From contig CM077665.1 of assembly GCA_039707655.1 (NCBI GenBank), positions 448,383,531 through 448,447,530 of the forward strand: a stretch of DNA of 64,000 nt. The letters run 5' to 3'. This stretch comes from Elymus sibiricus (lineage: Eukaryota > Streptophyta > Magnoliopsida > Poales > Poaceae). The notes under the pieces are model-generated. The model searched no databases, was not told the origin of the DNA, and worked only from the letters and a program-made list of their open reading frames with translations. The position numbers were made by a program, and so were the translations under genes. Positions 51,697 to 63,935 of the stretch are shown one piece after another; the first letter of the stretch is position 1; every line of letters starts with the position of its first letter.

Positions 51697-53736
51697 CTCA
51701 AAATAAATCATGAAATGCATGAAAAATAGCAAATGAAGTCAGAAAAGGGTTGAAAAGTGATGATGTGGCTTTGAGTGGTGCATATTGAATGCAGAAAATG
51801 TCTTGAGTTAAAATTTATTTAAAAATATGAAATCCCTTTGTAATAGACATGTTTTCGTCCGAAACCCTAATACTTCGAAGGAGACTGTCCAGTTTCTACA
51901 CGTAGTCCATCCAGTTTTTGCCGTAACCCTCTCAACTTTCTAGCACATGCTATGTGGGTGAAATTATGATACCATGCCAATTTTCAACCATTCCAGATTT
52001 CATTTGCAGTGCTTTTCAATCTCAGGGTCATCTTAGCTCAAAATAAATCATGAAATGCATGAAAAATAGCAAATGAAATCAGAAAAAGGTTGAAAAGTGA
52101 TGATGTGGCTTTTAATGGTGCATATTGAATGCAGAAAAAGTCTTGAGTTAAAATATGTTTAAAAATATGAAATCCCTTTGTAATAGACGAGTTTTCGTCC
52201 GAAACCCTGATACTTCGAAGGAGATTCTCCAGTTTGTACACGAAGTGCATCCAGTTTTTCCCGTAACCCTCTCAACTTTTTAGCACATGCTATGTGGGCG
52301 AAATTATGATACCATGCCAATTTTCAACCATTTCAGAGATCATTTGCAGTGCTTTTCAATCTCAGGGTTATCTTAGCTCAAAATAAATCATGAAATGCAT
52401 GAAAAATAGCAAATGAAGTCAGAAAAGGGTTGAAAAGTGATGACGTGGCTTTGAATGGTGCATATTGAATGCAGAAAAAGTCTTGAGTTAAAATATGTTT
52501 AAGAAAATGAAATCCCTTTGTAATAGACGAGTTTTCGTCCGAAACCCTGATACTTCGAAGGAGATTGTCCAGTTTGTACACGAAGTGCATCCAGTTTTTC
52601 CCGTAACTTTCTCAACTTTTTAGCACATGCTATGTGGGTGAAATTATGATACCATGCCAATTTTCAACCATTTCATAGTTCATTTGAAGTGCTTTTCAAT
52701 TTCAGGGTCATCTTAGCTCAAAATAGATCATGAAATGCATGAAAAATAGCAAATGAAGTCAGAAAAGGGTTGAAAAGTGATGATGTGGCTTTGAATGGTG
52801 CATATTGAATGCAGAAAAAGTCTTGAGTTAAAATATGTTTAAAAAAATAAAATCCTTTTGTAATAGACGAGTTTTCGTGCGAAACCCTGATACTTTGAAG
52901 GAGATTGTCCAGTTTGTACACGAAGTGCATCCAGTTTTTCTCGTAACCCTCTCACCTTTTTAGCACATGCTATGTGGGTGAAATTATGATACCATGCCAA
53001 TTTTCAACCATTTCAGAGTTCATTTGCAGTGCTTTTCAATCTCAGGGTCATCTTAGCTCAAAATAAATCATGAAATGCATTAAAAATAGCAAATGAAGTC
53101 AGAAAAGGGTTGAAAAGTGATGACGTGGCTTTGAATGGTGCATATTGAATGCAGAAAAAGTCTTGAGTTAAAATATGTTTAAAAAAATGAAATCCCTTTG
53201 TAATAGACGAGTTTTCGTCCGAAACCCTGATACTTCGAAGGAGATTGTCCAGTTTGTACACGAAGTGCATCCAGTTTTTCCCGTAACTTTCTCAACTTTT
53301 TAGCACATGCTATGTGGGTGAAATTATGATACCATGCCAATTTTCAACCATTTCATAGTTCATTTGAAGTGCTTTTCAATTTCAGGGTCATCTTAGCTCA
53401 AAATAGATCATGAAATGCATGAAAAATAGCAAATGAAGTCAGAAAAGGGTTGAAAAGTGATGATGTGGCTTTGAATGGTGCATATTGAATGCTGAAAAAG
53501 TCTTGAGTTAAAATATGTTTAAAAAAATAAAATCCTTTTGTAATAGACGAGTTTTCGTGCGAAACCCTGATACTTTGAAGGAGATTGTCCAGTTTGTACA
53601 CGAAGTGCATCCAGTTTTTCCCGTAACCCTCTCACCTTTTTAGCACATGCTATGTGGGTGAAATTATGATACCATGCCAATTTTCAACCATTTCAGAGTT
53701 CATTTGCAGTGCTTTTCAATCTCAGGGTCATCTTAG
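51697..53736. repeat. D-headed HOR unit, 6 monomers (2040 bp)
   Basis: The order is D-C-B-A-B(N)-A. From about 51817 it is tandemly duplicated with the next unit at 2040-bp spacing. Shared rare markers are AAGAAAATGA (52501 and 54541), TTCTCGTAACC (52938 and 54978) and GCTGAAAAAG (53491 and 55531). Confidence 0.8.
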
Positions 53737-54076
53737 CTCAAAATAAATCATGAAATGCATTAAAAATAGCAAATGAAGTCAGAAAAGGGTTGAAAAGTGA
53801 TGACGTGGCTTTGAATGGTGCATATTGAATGCAGAAAATGTCTTGAGTTAAAATATATTTAAAAATATGAAATCCCTTTGTAATAGACATGTTTTCGTCC
53901 GAAACCCTAATACTTCGAAGGAGACTGTCCAGTTTCTACACGTAGTCCATCCAGTTTTTGCCGTAACCCTCTCAACTTTCTAGCACATGCTATGTGGGTG
54001 AAATTATGATACCATGCCAATTTTCAACCATTCCAGATTTCATTTGCAGTGCTTTTCAATCTCAGGGTCATCTTAG
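53737..54076. repeat. Chimeric monomer B(N)/D, founder of three copies
   Basis: The first 80 or so bases are B(N) (GCATTAAAAA, GATGACGT) and the rest is D from AATGTCTTGA onward (ATATTTAAAAATATG, ACATG, CTAATAC, TTTGCC). The same chimera is found at 55777 and 58157, so it arose once and was multiplied with the surrounding unit. Confidence 0.8.
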
Positions 54077-55776
54077 CTCAAAATAAATCATGAAATGCAT
54101 GAAAAATAGCAAATGAAATCAGAAAAAGGTTGAAAAGTGATGATGTGGCTTTTAATGGTGCATATTGAATGCAGAAAAAGTCTTGAGTTAAAATATGTTT
54201 AAAAATATGAAATCCCTTTGTAATAGACGAGTTTTCGTCCGAAACCCTGATACTTCGAAGGAGATTCTCCAGTTTGTACACGAAGTGCATCCAGTTTTTC
54301 CCGTAACCCTCTCAACTTTTTAGCACATGCTATGTGGGCGAAATTATGATACCATGCCAATTTTCAACCATTTCAGAGATCATTTGCAGTGCTTTTCAAT
54401 CTCAGGGTTATCTTAGCTCAAAATAAATCATGAAATGCATGAAAAATAGCAAATGAAGTCAGAAAAGGGTTGAAAAGTGATGACGTGGCTTTGAATGGTG
54501 CATATTGAATGCAGAAAAAGTCTTGAGTTAAAATATGTTTAAGAAAATGAAATCCCTTTGTAATAGACGAGTTTTCGTCCGAAACCCTGATACTTCGAAG
54601 GAGATTGTCCAGTTTGTACACGAAGTGCATCCAGTTTTTCCCGTAACTTTCTCAACTTTTTAGCACATGCTATGTGGGTGAAATTATGATACCATGCCAA
54701 TTTTCAACCATTTCATAGTTCATTTGAAGTGCTTTTCAATTTCAGGGTCATCTTAGCTCAAAATAGATCATGAAATGCATGAAAAATAGCAAATGAAGTC
54801 AGAAAAGGGTTGAAAAGTGATGATGTGGCTTTGAATGGTGCATATTGAATGCAGAAAAAGTCTTGAGTTAAAATATGTTTAAAAAAATAAAATCCTTTTG
54901 TAATAGACGAGTTTTCGTGCGAAACCCTGATACTTTGAAGGAGATTGTCCAGTTTGTACACGAAGTGCATCCAGTTTTTCTCGTAACCCTCTCACCTTTT
55001 TAGCACATGCTATGTGGGTGAAATTATGATACCATGCCAATTTTCAACCATTTCAGAGTTCATTTGCAGTGCTTTTCAATCTCAGGGTCATCTTAGCTCA
55101 AAATAAATCATGAAATGCATTAAAAATAGCAAATGAAGTCAGAAAAGGGTTGAAAAGTGATGACGTGGCTTTGAATGGTGCATATTGAATGCAGAAAAAG
55201 TCTTGAGTTAAAATATGTTTAAAAAAATGAAATCCCTTTGTAATAGACGAGTTTTCGTCCGAAACCCTGATACTTCGAAGGAGATTGTCCAGTTTGTACA
55301 CGAAGTGCATCCAGTTTTTCCCGTAACTTTCTCAACTTTTTAGCACATGCTATGTGGGTGAAATTATGATACCATGCCAATTTTCAACCATTTCATAGTT
55401 CATTTGAAGTGCTTTTCAATTTCAGGGTCATCTTAGCTCAAAATAGATCATGAAATGCATGAAAAATAGCAAATGAAGTCAGAAAAGGGTTGAATAGTGA
55501 TGATGTGGCTTTGAATGGTGCATATTGAATGCTGAAAAAGTCTTGAGTTAAAATATGTTTAAAAAAATAAAATCCTTTTGTAATAGACGAGTTTTCGTGC
55601 GAAACCCTGATACTTTGAAGGAGATTGTCCAGTTTGTACACGAAGTGCATCCAGTTTTTCCCGTAACCCTCTCACCTTTTTAGCACATGCTATGTGGGTG
55701 AAATTATGATACCATGCCAATTTTCAACCATTTCAGAGTTCATTTGCAGTGCTTTTCAATCTCAGGGTCATCTTAG
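53737..55776. repeat. D-headed HOR unit, 6 monomers (2040 bp), near-identical to its neighbour
   Basis: Comparing 52037-54076 with 54077-56116 line by line, I find a single difference, TGAAAAGTGA against TGAATAGTGA near 55494. The heading D is a B(N)/D chimera, as at 55777 and 58157. Confidence 0.82.
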
Positions 55777-58156
55777 CTCAAAATAAATCATGAAATGCAT
55801 TAAAAATAGCAAATGAAGTCAGAAAAGGGTTGAAAAGTGATGACGTGGCTTTGAATGGTGCATATTGAATGCAGAAAATGTCTTGAGTTAAAATATATTT
55901 AAAAATATGAAATCCCTTTGTAATAGACATGTTTTCGTCCGAAACCCTAATACTTCGAAGGAGACTGTCCAGTTTCTACACGTAGTCCATCCAGTTTTTG
56001 CCGTAACCCTCTCAACTTTCTAGCACATGCTATGTGGGTGAAATTATGATACCATGCCAATTTTCAACCATTCCAGATTTCATTTGCAGTGCTTTTCAAT
56101 CTCAGGGTCATCTTAGCTCAAAATAAATCATGAAATGCATGAAAAATAGCAAATGAAGTCAGAAAAGGGTTGAAAAGTGATGATGTGGCTTTTAATGGTG
56201 CATATTGAATGCAGAAAAAGTCTTGAGTTAAAATATGTTTAAAAATATGAAATCCCTTTGTAATAGACGAGTTTTCGTCCGAAACCCTGATACTTCGAAG
56301 GAGATTCTCCAGTTTGTACACGAAGTGCATCCAGTTTTTCCCGTAACCCTCTCAACTTTTTAGCACATGCTATGTGGGCGAAATTATGATACCATGCCAA
56401 TTTTCAACCATTTCAGAGATCATTTGCAGTGCTTTTCAATCTCAGGGTCATTTTAGCTCAAAATAAATCATGAAATGCATGAAAAATAGCAAATGAAGTC
56501 AGAAAAGGGTTGAAAAGTGATGACGTGGCTTTGAATGGTGCATATTGAATGCAGAAAAAGTCTTGAGTTAAAATATGTTTAAAAAAATGAAATCCCTTTG
56601 TAATAGACGAGTTTTCGTCCGAAACCCTGATACTTCGAAGGAGATTGTCCAGTTTGTACACGAAGTGCATCCAGTTTTTCCCGTAACTTTCTCAACTTTT
56701 TAGCACATGTTATGTGGGTGAAATTATGATACCATGCCAATTTTCAACCATTTCATAGTTCATTTGAAGTGCTTTTCAATTTCAGGGTCATCTTAGCTCA
56801 AAATAGATCATGAAATGCATGAAAAATAGCAAATGAAGTCAGAAAAGGGTTGAAAAGTGATGATGTGGCTTTGAATGGTGCATATTGAATGCAGAAAAAG
56901 TCCTGAGTTAAAATATGTTTAAAAAAATAAAATCCTTTTGTAATAGACGAGTTTTCGTGCGAAACCCTGATACTTTGAAGGAGATTGTCCAGTTTGTACA
57001 CGAAGTGCATCCAGTTTTTCCCGTAACCCTCTCACCTTTTTAGCACATGCTATGTGGGTGAAATTATGATACCATGCCAATTTTCAACCATTTCAGAGTT
57101 CATTTGCAGTGCTTTTCAATCTCAGGGTCATCTTAGCTCAAAATAAATCATGAAATGCATTAAAAATAGCAAATGAAGTCAGAAAAGGGTTGAAAAGTGA
57201 TGACGTGGCTTTGAATGGTGCATATTGAATGCAGAAAAAGTCTTGACTTAAAATATGTTTAAAAAAATGAAATCCCTTTGTAATAGACGAGTTTTCGTCC
57301 GAAACCCTGATACTTCGAAGGAGATTGTCCAGTTTGTACACGAAGTGCATCCAGTTTTTCCCGTAACTTTCTCAACTTTTTAGCACATGCTATGTGGGTG
57401 AAATTATGATACCATGCCAATTTTCAACCATTCCAGAGTTCATTTGCAGTGCTTTTCAATCTCAGGGTCATCTTACCTCAAAATAAATCATGAAATGCAT
57501 GAAAAATAGCAAATGAAGTCAGAAAAGGGTTGAAAAGTGATGATGTGGCTTTGAATGGTGCATATTGAATGCAGAAAAAGTCTTGAGTTAAAATATGTTT
57601 AAAAAAATGAAATCCCTTTGTAATAGACGAGTTTTCGTGCGAAACCCTGATACTTCGAAGGAGATTGTCCAGTTTGTACACGAAGTGCATCCAGTTTTTC
57701 CCGTAACTTTCTCAACTTTTTAGCACATGCTATGTGGGTGAAATTATGATACCATGCCAATTTTCAACCATTTCATAGTTCATTTGAAGTGCTTTTCAAT
57801 TTCAGGGTCATCTTAGCTCAAAATAGATCATGAAATGCATGAAAAATAGCAAATGAAGTTAGAAAAGGGTTGAAAAGTGATGATGTGGCTTTGAATGGTG
57901 CATATTGAATGCAGAAAAAGTCTTGAGTTAAAATATGTTTAAAAAAATAAAATCCTTTTGTAATAGACGAGTTTTCGTGCGAAACCCTGATACTTTGAAG
58001 GAGATTGTCCAGTTTGTACACGAAGTGCATCCAGTTTTTCCCGTAACCCTCTCACCTTTTTAGCACATGCTATGTGGGTGAAATTATGATACCATGCCAA
58101 TTTTCAACCATTTCAGAGTTCATTTGCAGTGCTTTTCAATCTCAGGGTCATCTTAG
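55777..58156. repeat. D-headed HOR unit, 7 monomers (2380 bp)
   Basis: The order is D(chimera)-C-B-A-B(N)-B-A. The extra B at 57477 is preceded by the rare TCTTACCTCA (57471) and has GTGCGAAACC, an A-type base in a B unit. The same TCTTACCTCA appears once more at about 63590. Confidence 0.75.
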
Positions 58157-61100
58157 CTCAAAATAAATCATGAAATGCATTAAAAATAGCAAATGAAGTC
58201 AGAAAAGGGTTGAAAAGTGATGACGTGGCTTTGAATGGTGCATATTGAATGCAGAAAATGTCTTGAGTTAAAATATATTTAAAAATATGAAATCCCTTTG
58301 TAATAGACATGTTTTCGTCCGAAACCCTAATACTTCGAAGGAGACTGTCCAGTTTCTACACGTAGTCCATCCAGTTTTTGCCGTAACCCTCTCAACTTTC
58401 TAGCACATGCTATGTGGGTGAAATTATGATACCATGCCAATTTTCAACCATTCCAGATTTCATTTGCAGTGCTTTTCAATCTCAGGGTCATCTTAGCTCA
58501 AAATAAATCATGAAATGCATGAAAAATAGCAAATGAAGTCAGAAAAGGGTTGAAAAGTGATGATGTGGCTTTTAATGGTGCATATTGAATGCAGAAAAAG
58601 TCTTGAGTTAAAATATGTTTAAAAATATGAAATCCCTTTGTAATAGATGAGTTTTCGTCCGAAACCCTGATACTTCGAAGGAGATTCTCCAGTTTGTACA
58701 CGAAGTGCATCCAGTTTTTCCCGTAACCCTCTCAACTTTTTAGCACATGCTATGTGGGCGAAATTATGATACCATGCCAATTTTCAACCATTTCAGAGAT
58801 CATTTGCAGTGCTTTTCAATCTCAGGGTCATCTTAGCTCAAAATAAATCATGAAATGCATGAAAAATAGCAAATGAAGTCAGAAAAGGGTTGAAAAGTGA
58901 TGACGTGGCTTTGAATGGTGCATATTGAATGCAGAAAAAGTCTTGAGTTAAAATATGTTTAAAAAAATGAAATCCCTTTGTAATAGACGAGTTTTCGTCC
59001 GAAACCCTGATACTTCGAAGGAGATTGTCCAGTTTGTACACGAAGTGCATCCAGTTTTTCCCGTAACTTTCTCAACTTTTTAGCACATGTTATGTGGGTG
59101 AAATTATGATACCATGCCAATTTTCAACCATTTCATAGTTCATTTGAAGTGCTTTTCAATTTCAGGGTCATCTTAGCTCAAAATAGATCATGAAATGCAT
59201 GAAAAATAGCAAATGAAGTCAGAAAAGGGTTGAAAAGTGATGATGTGGCTTTGAATGGTGCATATTGAATGCAGAAAAAGTCCTGAGTTAAAATATGTTT
59301 AAAAAAATGAAATCCCTTTGTAATAGACGAGTTTTCGTCCGAAACCCTGATACTTCGAAGGAGATTGTCTAGTTTGTCCACGAAGTGCATCCAGTTTTTC
59401 CCGTAACTTTCTCAACTTTTTAGCACATGCTATGTGGGTGAAATTATGATACCATGCCAATTTTCAACCATTTCATAGTTCATTTGAAGTGCTTTTCAAT
59501 TTCAGGGTCATCTTAGCTCAAAATAGATCATGAAATGCATGAAAAATAGCAAATGAAGTTAGAAAAGGGTTGAAAAGAGATGATGTGGCTTTGAATGGTG
59601 CATATTGAATGCAGAAAAAGTCTTGAGTTAAAATATGTTTAAAAAAATAAAATCCTTTTGTAATAGACGAGTTTTCGTGCGAAACCCTGATACTTTGAAG
59701 GAGATTATCCAGTTTGTACACGAAGTGCATCCAGTTTTTCCCGTAACCCTCTCACCTTTTTAGCACATGCTATGTGGGTGAAATTATGATACCATGCCAA
59801 TTTTCAACCATTTCAGAGTTCATTTGCAGTGCTTTTCAATCTCAGGGTCATCTTAGCTCAAAATAAATCATGAAATGCATTAAAAATAGCAAATGAAGTC
59901 AGAAAAGGGTTGAAAAGTGATGACGTGGCTTTGAATGGTGCATATTGAATGCAGAAAAAGTCTTGAGTTAAAATATGTTTAAAAAAATGAAATCCCTTTG
60001 TAATAGACGAGTTTTCGTCCGAAACCCTGATACTTCGAAGGAGATTGTCTAGTTTGTCCACGAAGTGCATCCAGTTTTTCCCGTAACTTTCTCAAATTTT
60101 TAGCACATGCTATGTGGGTGAAATTATGATACCATGCCAATTTTCAACCATTTCATAGTTCATTTGAAGTGCTTTTCAATTTCAGGGTCATCTTAGCTCA
60201 AAATAGATCATGAAATGCATGAAAAATAGCAAATGAAGTTAGAAAAGGGTTGAAAAGTGATGATGTGGCTTTGAATGGTGCATATTGAATGCAGAAAAAG
60301 TCTTGAGTTAAAATATGTTTAAAAAAATAAAATCCTTTTGTAATAGACGAGTTTTCGTGCGAAACCCTGATACTTTGAAGGAGATTATCCAGTTTGTACA
60401 CGAAGTGCATCCAGTTTTTCCCGTAACCCTCTCACCTTTTTAGCACATGCTATGTGGGTGAAATTATGATACCATGCCAATTTTCAACCATTTCAGAGTT
60501 CATTTGCAGTGCTTTTCAATCTCAGGGTCATCTTAGCTCAAAATAAATCATGAAATGCATTAAAAATAGCAAATGAAGTCAGAAAAGGGTTGAAAAGTGA
60601 TGACGTGGCTTTGAATGGTGCATATTGAATGCAGAAAAAGTCTTGAGTTAAAATATGTTTAAAAAAATGAAATCCCTTTGTAATAGACGAGTTTTCGTCC
60701 GAAACCCTGATACTTCGAAGGAGATTGTCTAGTTTGTCCACGAAGTGCATCCAGTTTTTCCCGTAACTTTCTCAACTTTTTAGCACATGCTATGTGGGTG
60801 AAATTATGATACCATGCCAATTTTCAACCATTTCATAGTTCATTTGAAGTGCTTTTCAATTTCAGGGTCATCTTAGCTCAAAATAGATCATGAAATGCAT
60901 GAAAAATAGCAAATGAAGTTAGAAAAGGGTTGAAAAGTGATGATGTGGCTTTGAATGGTGCATATTGAATGCAGAAAAAGTCTTGAGTTAAAATATGTTT
61001 AAAAAAATAAAATCCTTTTGTAATAGACGAGTTTTCGTGCGAAACCCTGATACTTTGAAGGAGATTATCCAGTTTGTACACGAAGTGCATCCAGTTTTTC

Positions 61101-61216
61101 CCGTAACCCTCTCACCTTTTTAGCACATGCTATGTGGGTGAAATTATGATACCATGCCAATTTTCAACCATTTCAGAGTTCATTTGCAGTGCTTTTCAAT
61201 CTCAGGGTCATCTTAG
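58157..61216. repeat. D-headed HOR unit, 9 monomers, ending in B-A dimers
   Basis: The order is D(chimera)-C-B-B-A-B-A-B-A. This contains the last D of the window. The closing six monomers form a 680-bp dimer repeat listed separately. Confidence 0.75.
59177..61216. repeat. 680-bp B-A dimer repeat, three copies
   Basis: B monomers at 59177, 59857 and 60537 share GAGATTGTCTAGTTTGTCC, and A monomers at 59517, 60197 and 60877 share GAAGTTAGAAAAGG and GAGATTATCC, each at exact 680-bp spacing. Comparing 59857-60536 with 60537-61216, I see one difference (CTCAAATTTT against CTCAACTTTT near 60096). A fourth B of this kind is at 62237. Confidence 0.82.
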
Positions 61217-63935
61217 CTCAAAATAAATCATGAAATGCATGAAAAATAGCAAATGAAGTCAGAAAAGGGTTGAAAAGTGATGATGTGGCTTTTAATGGTG
61301 CATATTGAATGCAGAAAAAGTCTTGAGTTAAAATATGTTTAAAAATATGAAATCCCTTTGTAATAGACGAGTTTTCGTCCGAAACCCTGATACTTCGAAG
61401 GAGATTCTCCAGTTTGTACACGAAGTGCATCCAGTTTTTCCCGTAACCCTCTCAACTTTTTAGCACATGCTATGTGGGCGAAATTATGATACCATGCCAA
61501 TTTTCAACCATTTCAGAGATCATTTGCAGTGCTTTTCAATCTCAGGGTCATCTTAGCTCAAAATAAATCATGAAATGCATGAAAAATAGCAAATGAAGTC
61601 AGAAAAGGGTTGAAAAGTGATGACGTGGCTTTGAATGGTGCATATTGAATGCAGAAAAAGTCTTGAGTTAAAATATGTTTAAAAAAATGAAATCCCTTTG
61701 TAATAGACGAGTTTTCGTGCGAAACCCTGATACTTCGAAGGAGATTGTCCAGTTTGTACACGAAGTGCATCCAGTTTTTCCCGTAACTTTCTCAACTTTT
61801 TAGCACATGCTATGTGGGTGAAATTATGATACCATGCCAATTTTCAACCATTTCATAGTTCATTTGAAGTGCTTTTCAATTTCAGGGTCATCTTAGCTCA
61901 AAATAGATCATGAAATGCATGAAAAATAGCAAATGAAGTTAGAAAAGGGTTGAAAAGTGATGATGTGGCTTTGAATGGTGCATATTGAATGCAGAAAAAG
62001 TCTTGAGTTAAAATATGTTTAAAAAAATAAAATCCTTTTGTAATAGACGAGTTTTCGTGCGAAACCCTGATACTTTGAAGGAGATTGTCCAGTTTGTACA
62101 CGAAGTGCATCCAGTTTTTCCCGTAACCCTCTCACCTTTTTAGCACATGCTATGTGGGTGAAATTATGATACCATGCCAATTTTCAACCATTTCAGAGTT
62201 CATTTGCAGTGCTTTTCAATCTCAGGGTCATCTTAGCTCAAAATAAATCATGAAATGCATTAAAAATAGCAAATGAAGTCAGAAAAGGGTTGAAAAGTGA
62301 TGACGTGGCTTTGAATGGTGCATATTGAATGCAGAAAAAGTCTTGAGTTAAAATATGTTTAAAAAAATGAAATCCCTTTGTAATAGACGAGTTTTCGTCC
62401 GAAACCCTGATACTTCGAAGGAGATTGTCTAGTTTGTCCACGAAGTGCATCCAGTTTTTCCCGTAACTTTCTCAACTTTTTAGCACATGCTATGTGGGTG
62501 AAATTATGATACCATGCCAATTTTCAACCATTTCAGAGATCATTTGCAGTGCTTTTCAATCTCAGGGTCATCTTAGCTCAAAATAAATCATGAAATGCAT
62601 GAAAAATAGCAAATGAAGTCAGAAAAGGGTTGAAAAGTGATGACGTGGCTTTGAATGGTGCATATTGAATGCAGAAAAAGTCTTGAGTTAAAATATGTTT
62701 AAAAAAATAAAATCCCTTTGTAATAGACGAGTTTTCGTCCGAAACCCTGATACTTCGAAGGAGATTGTCCAGTTTGTACACGAAGTGCATCCAGTTTTTC
62801 CCGTAACTTTCTCAACTTTTTAGCACATGTTATGTGGGTGAAATTATGATACCATGCCAATTTTCAACCATTTCATAGTTCATTTGAAGTGCTTTTCAAT
62901 TTCAGGGTCATCTTAGCTCAAAATAGATCATGAAATGCATGAAAAATAGCAAATGAAGTCAGAAAAGGGTTGAAAAGTGATGATGTGGCTTTGAATGGTG
63001 CATATTGAATGTAGAAAAGTCCTGAGTTAAAATATGTTTAAAAAAATAAAATCCTTTTGTAATAGACGAGTTTTCGTGCGAAACCCTGATACTTTGAAGG
63101 AGATTGTCCAGTTTGTACACGAAGTGCATCCAGTTTTTCCCGTAACCCTCTCACCTTTTTAGCACATGCTATGTGGGTGAAATTATGATACCATGCCAAT
63201 TTTCAACCATTTCAGAGTTCATTTGCAGTGCTTTTCAATCTCAGGGTCATCTTAGCTCAAAATAAATCATGAAATGCATTAAAAATAGCAAATGAAGTCA
63301 GAAAAGGGTTGAAAAGTGATGACGTGGCTTTGAATGGTGCATATTGAATGCAGAAAAAGTCTTGAGTTAAAATATGTTTAAAAAAATGAAATCCCTTTGT
63401 AATAGACGAGTTTTCGTCCGAAACCCTGATACTTCGAAGGAGATTGTCCAGTTTGTACACGAAGTGCATCCAGTTTTTCCCGTAACTTTCTCAACTTTTT
63501 AGCACATGCTATGTGGGTGAAATTATGATACCATGCCAATTTTCAACCATTCCAGAGTTCATTTGCAGTGCTTTTCAATCTCAGGGTCATCTTACCTCAA
63601 AATAAATCATGAAATGCATGAAAAATAGCAAATGAAGTCAGAAAAGGGTTGAAAAGTGATGATGTGGCTTTGAATGGTGCATATTGAATGCAGAAAAAGT
63701 CTTGAGTTAAAATATGTTTAAAAAAATGAAATCCCTTTGTAATAGACGAGTTTTCGTGCGAAACCCTGATACTTTGAAGGAGATTGTCCAGTTTGTACAC
63801 GAAGTGCATCCAGTTTTTCCCGTAACTTTCTCAACTTTTTAGCACATGCTATGTGGGTGAAATTATGATACCATGCCAATTTTCAACCATTTCATAGTTC
63901 ATTTGAAGTGCTTTTCAATTTCAGGGTCATCTTAG
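61217..63935. repeat. D-free C/B/A block at the right end
   Basis: The order is C-B-A-B(N)-B-A-B(N)-B/A. The C-B head resembles 58497-59176, but no D precedes it. The A at 62917 is one base short (GTAGAAAAGTCC). The last full unit (63596) has the TCTTACCTCA upstream marker of 57477 and combines the B-like ATGAAATCCC with the A-like CTTTGAAG. Confidence 0.7.
62917..63255. repeat. 339-bp A monomer with -1 deletion
   Basis: The unit reads GTAGAAAAGTCCTGAG, where related A units read GCAGAAAAAGTCCTGAG, so one A is lost and C is changed to T. I find this deletion in no other copy. After it the register shifts by one base to the end of the window. Confidence 0.8.

Noticed and set aside
22..63809. 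A 70-residue open frame on the minus strand in about 150 of 188 monomers
   Set aside because: It recurs only because the monomers are copies of each other. Differences between copies are mostly amino-acid changing, D monomers lack the start, A monomers with CTTTAAAGG have an internal stop, and 339-bp units shift the frame. No promoter, conserved domain or codon signature supports translation. I treat it as chance, not as a gene family.
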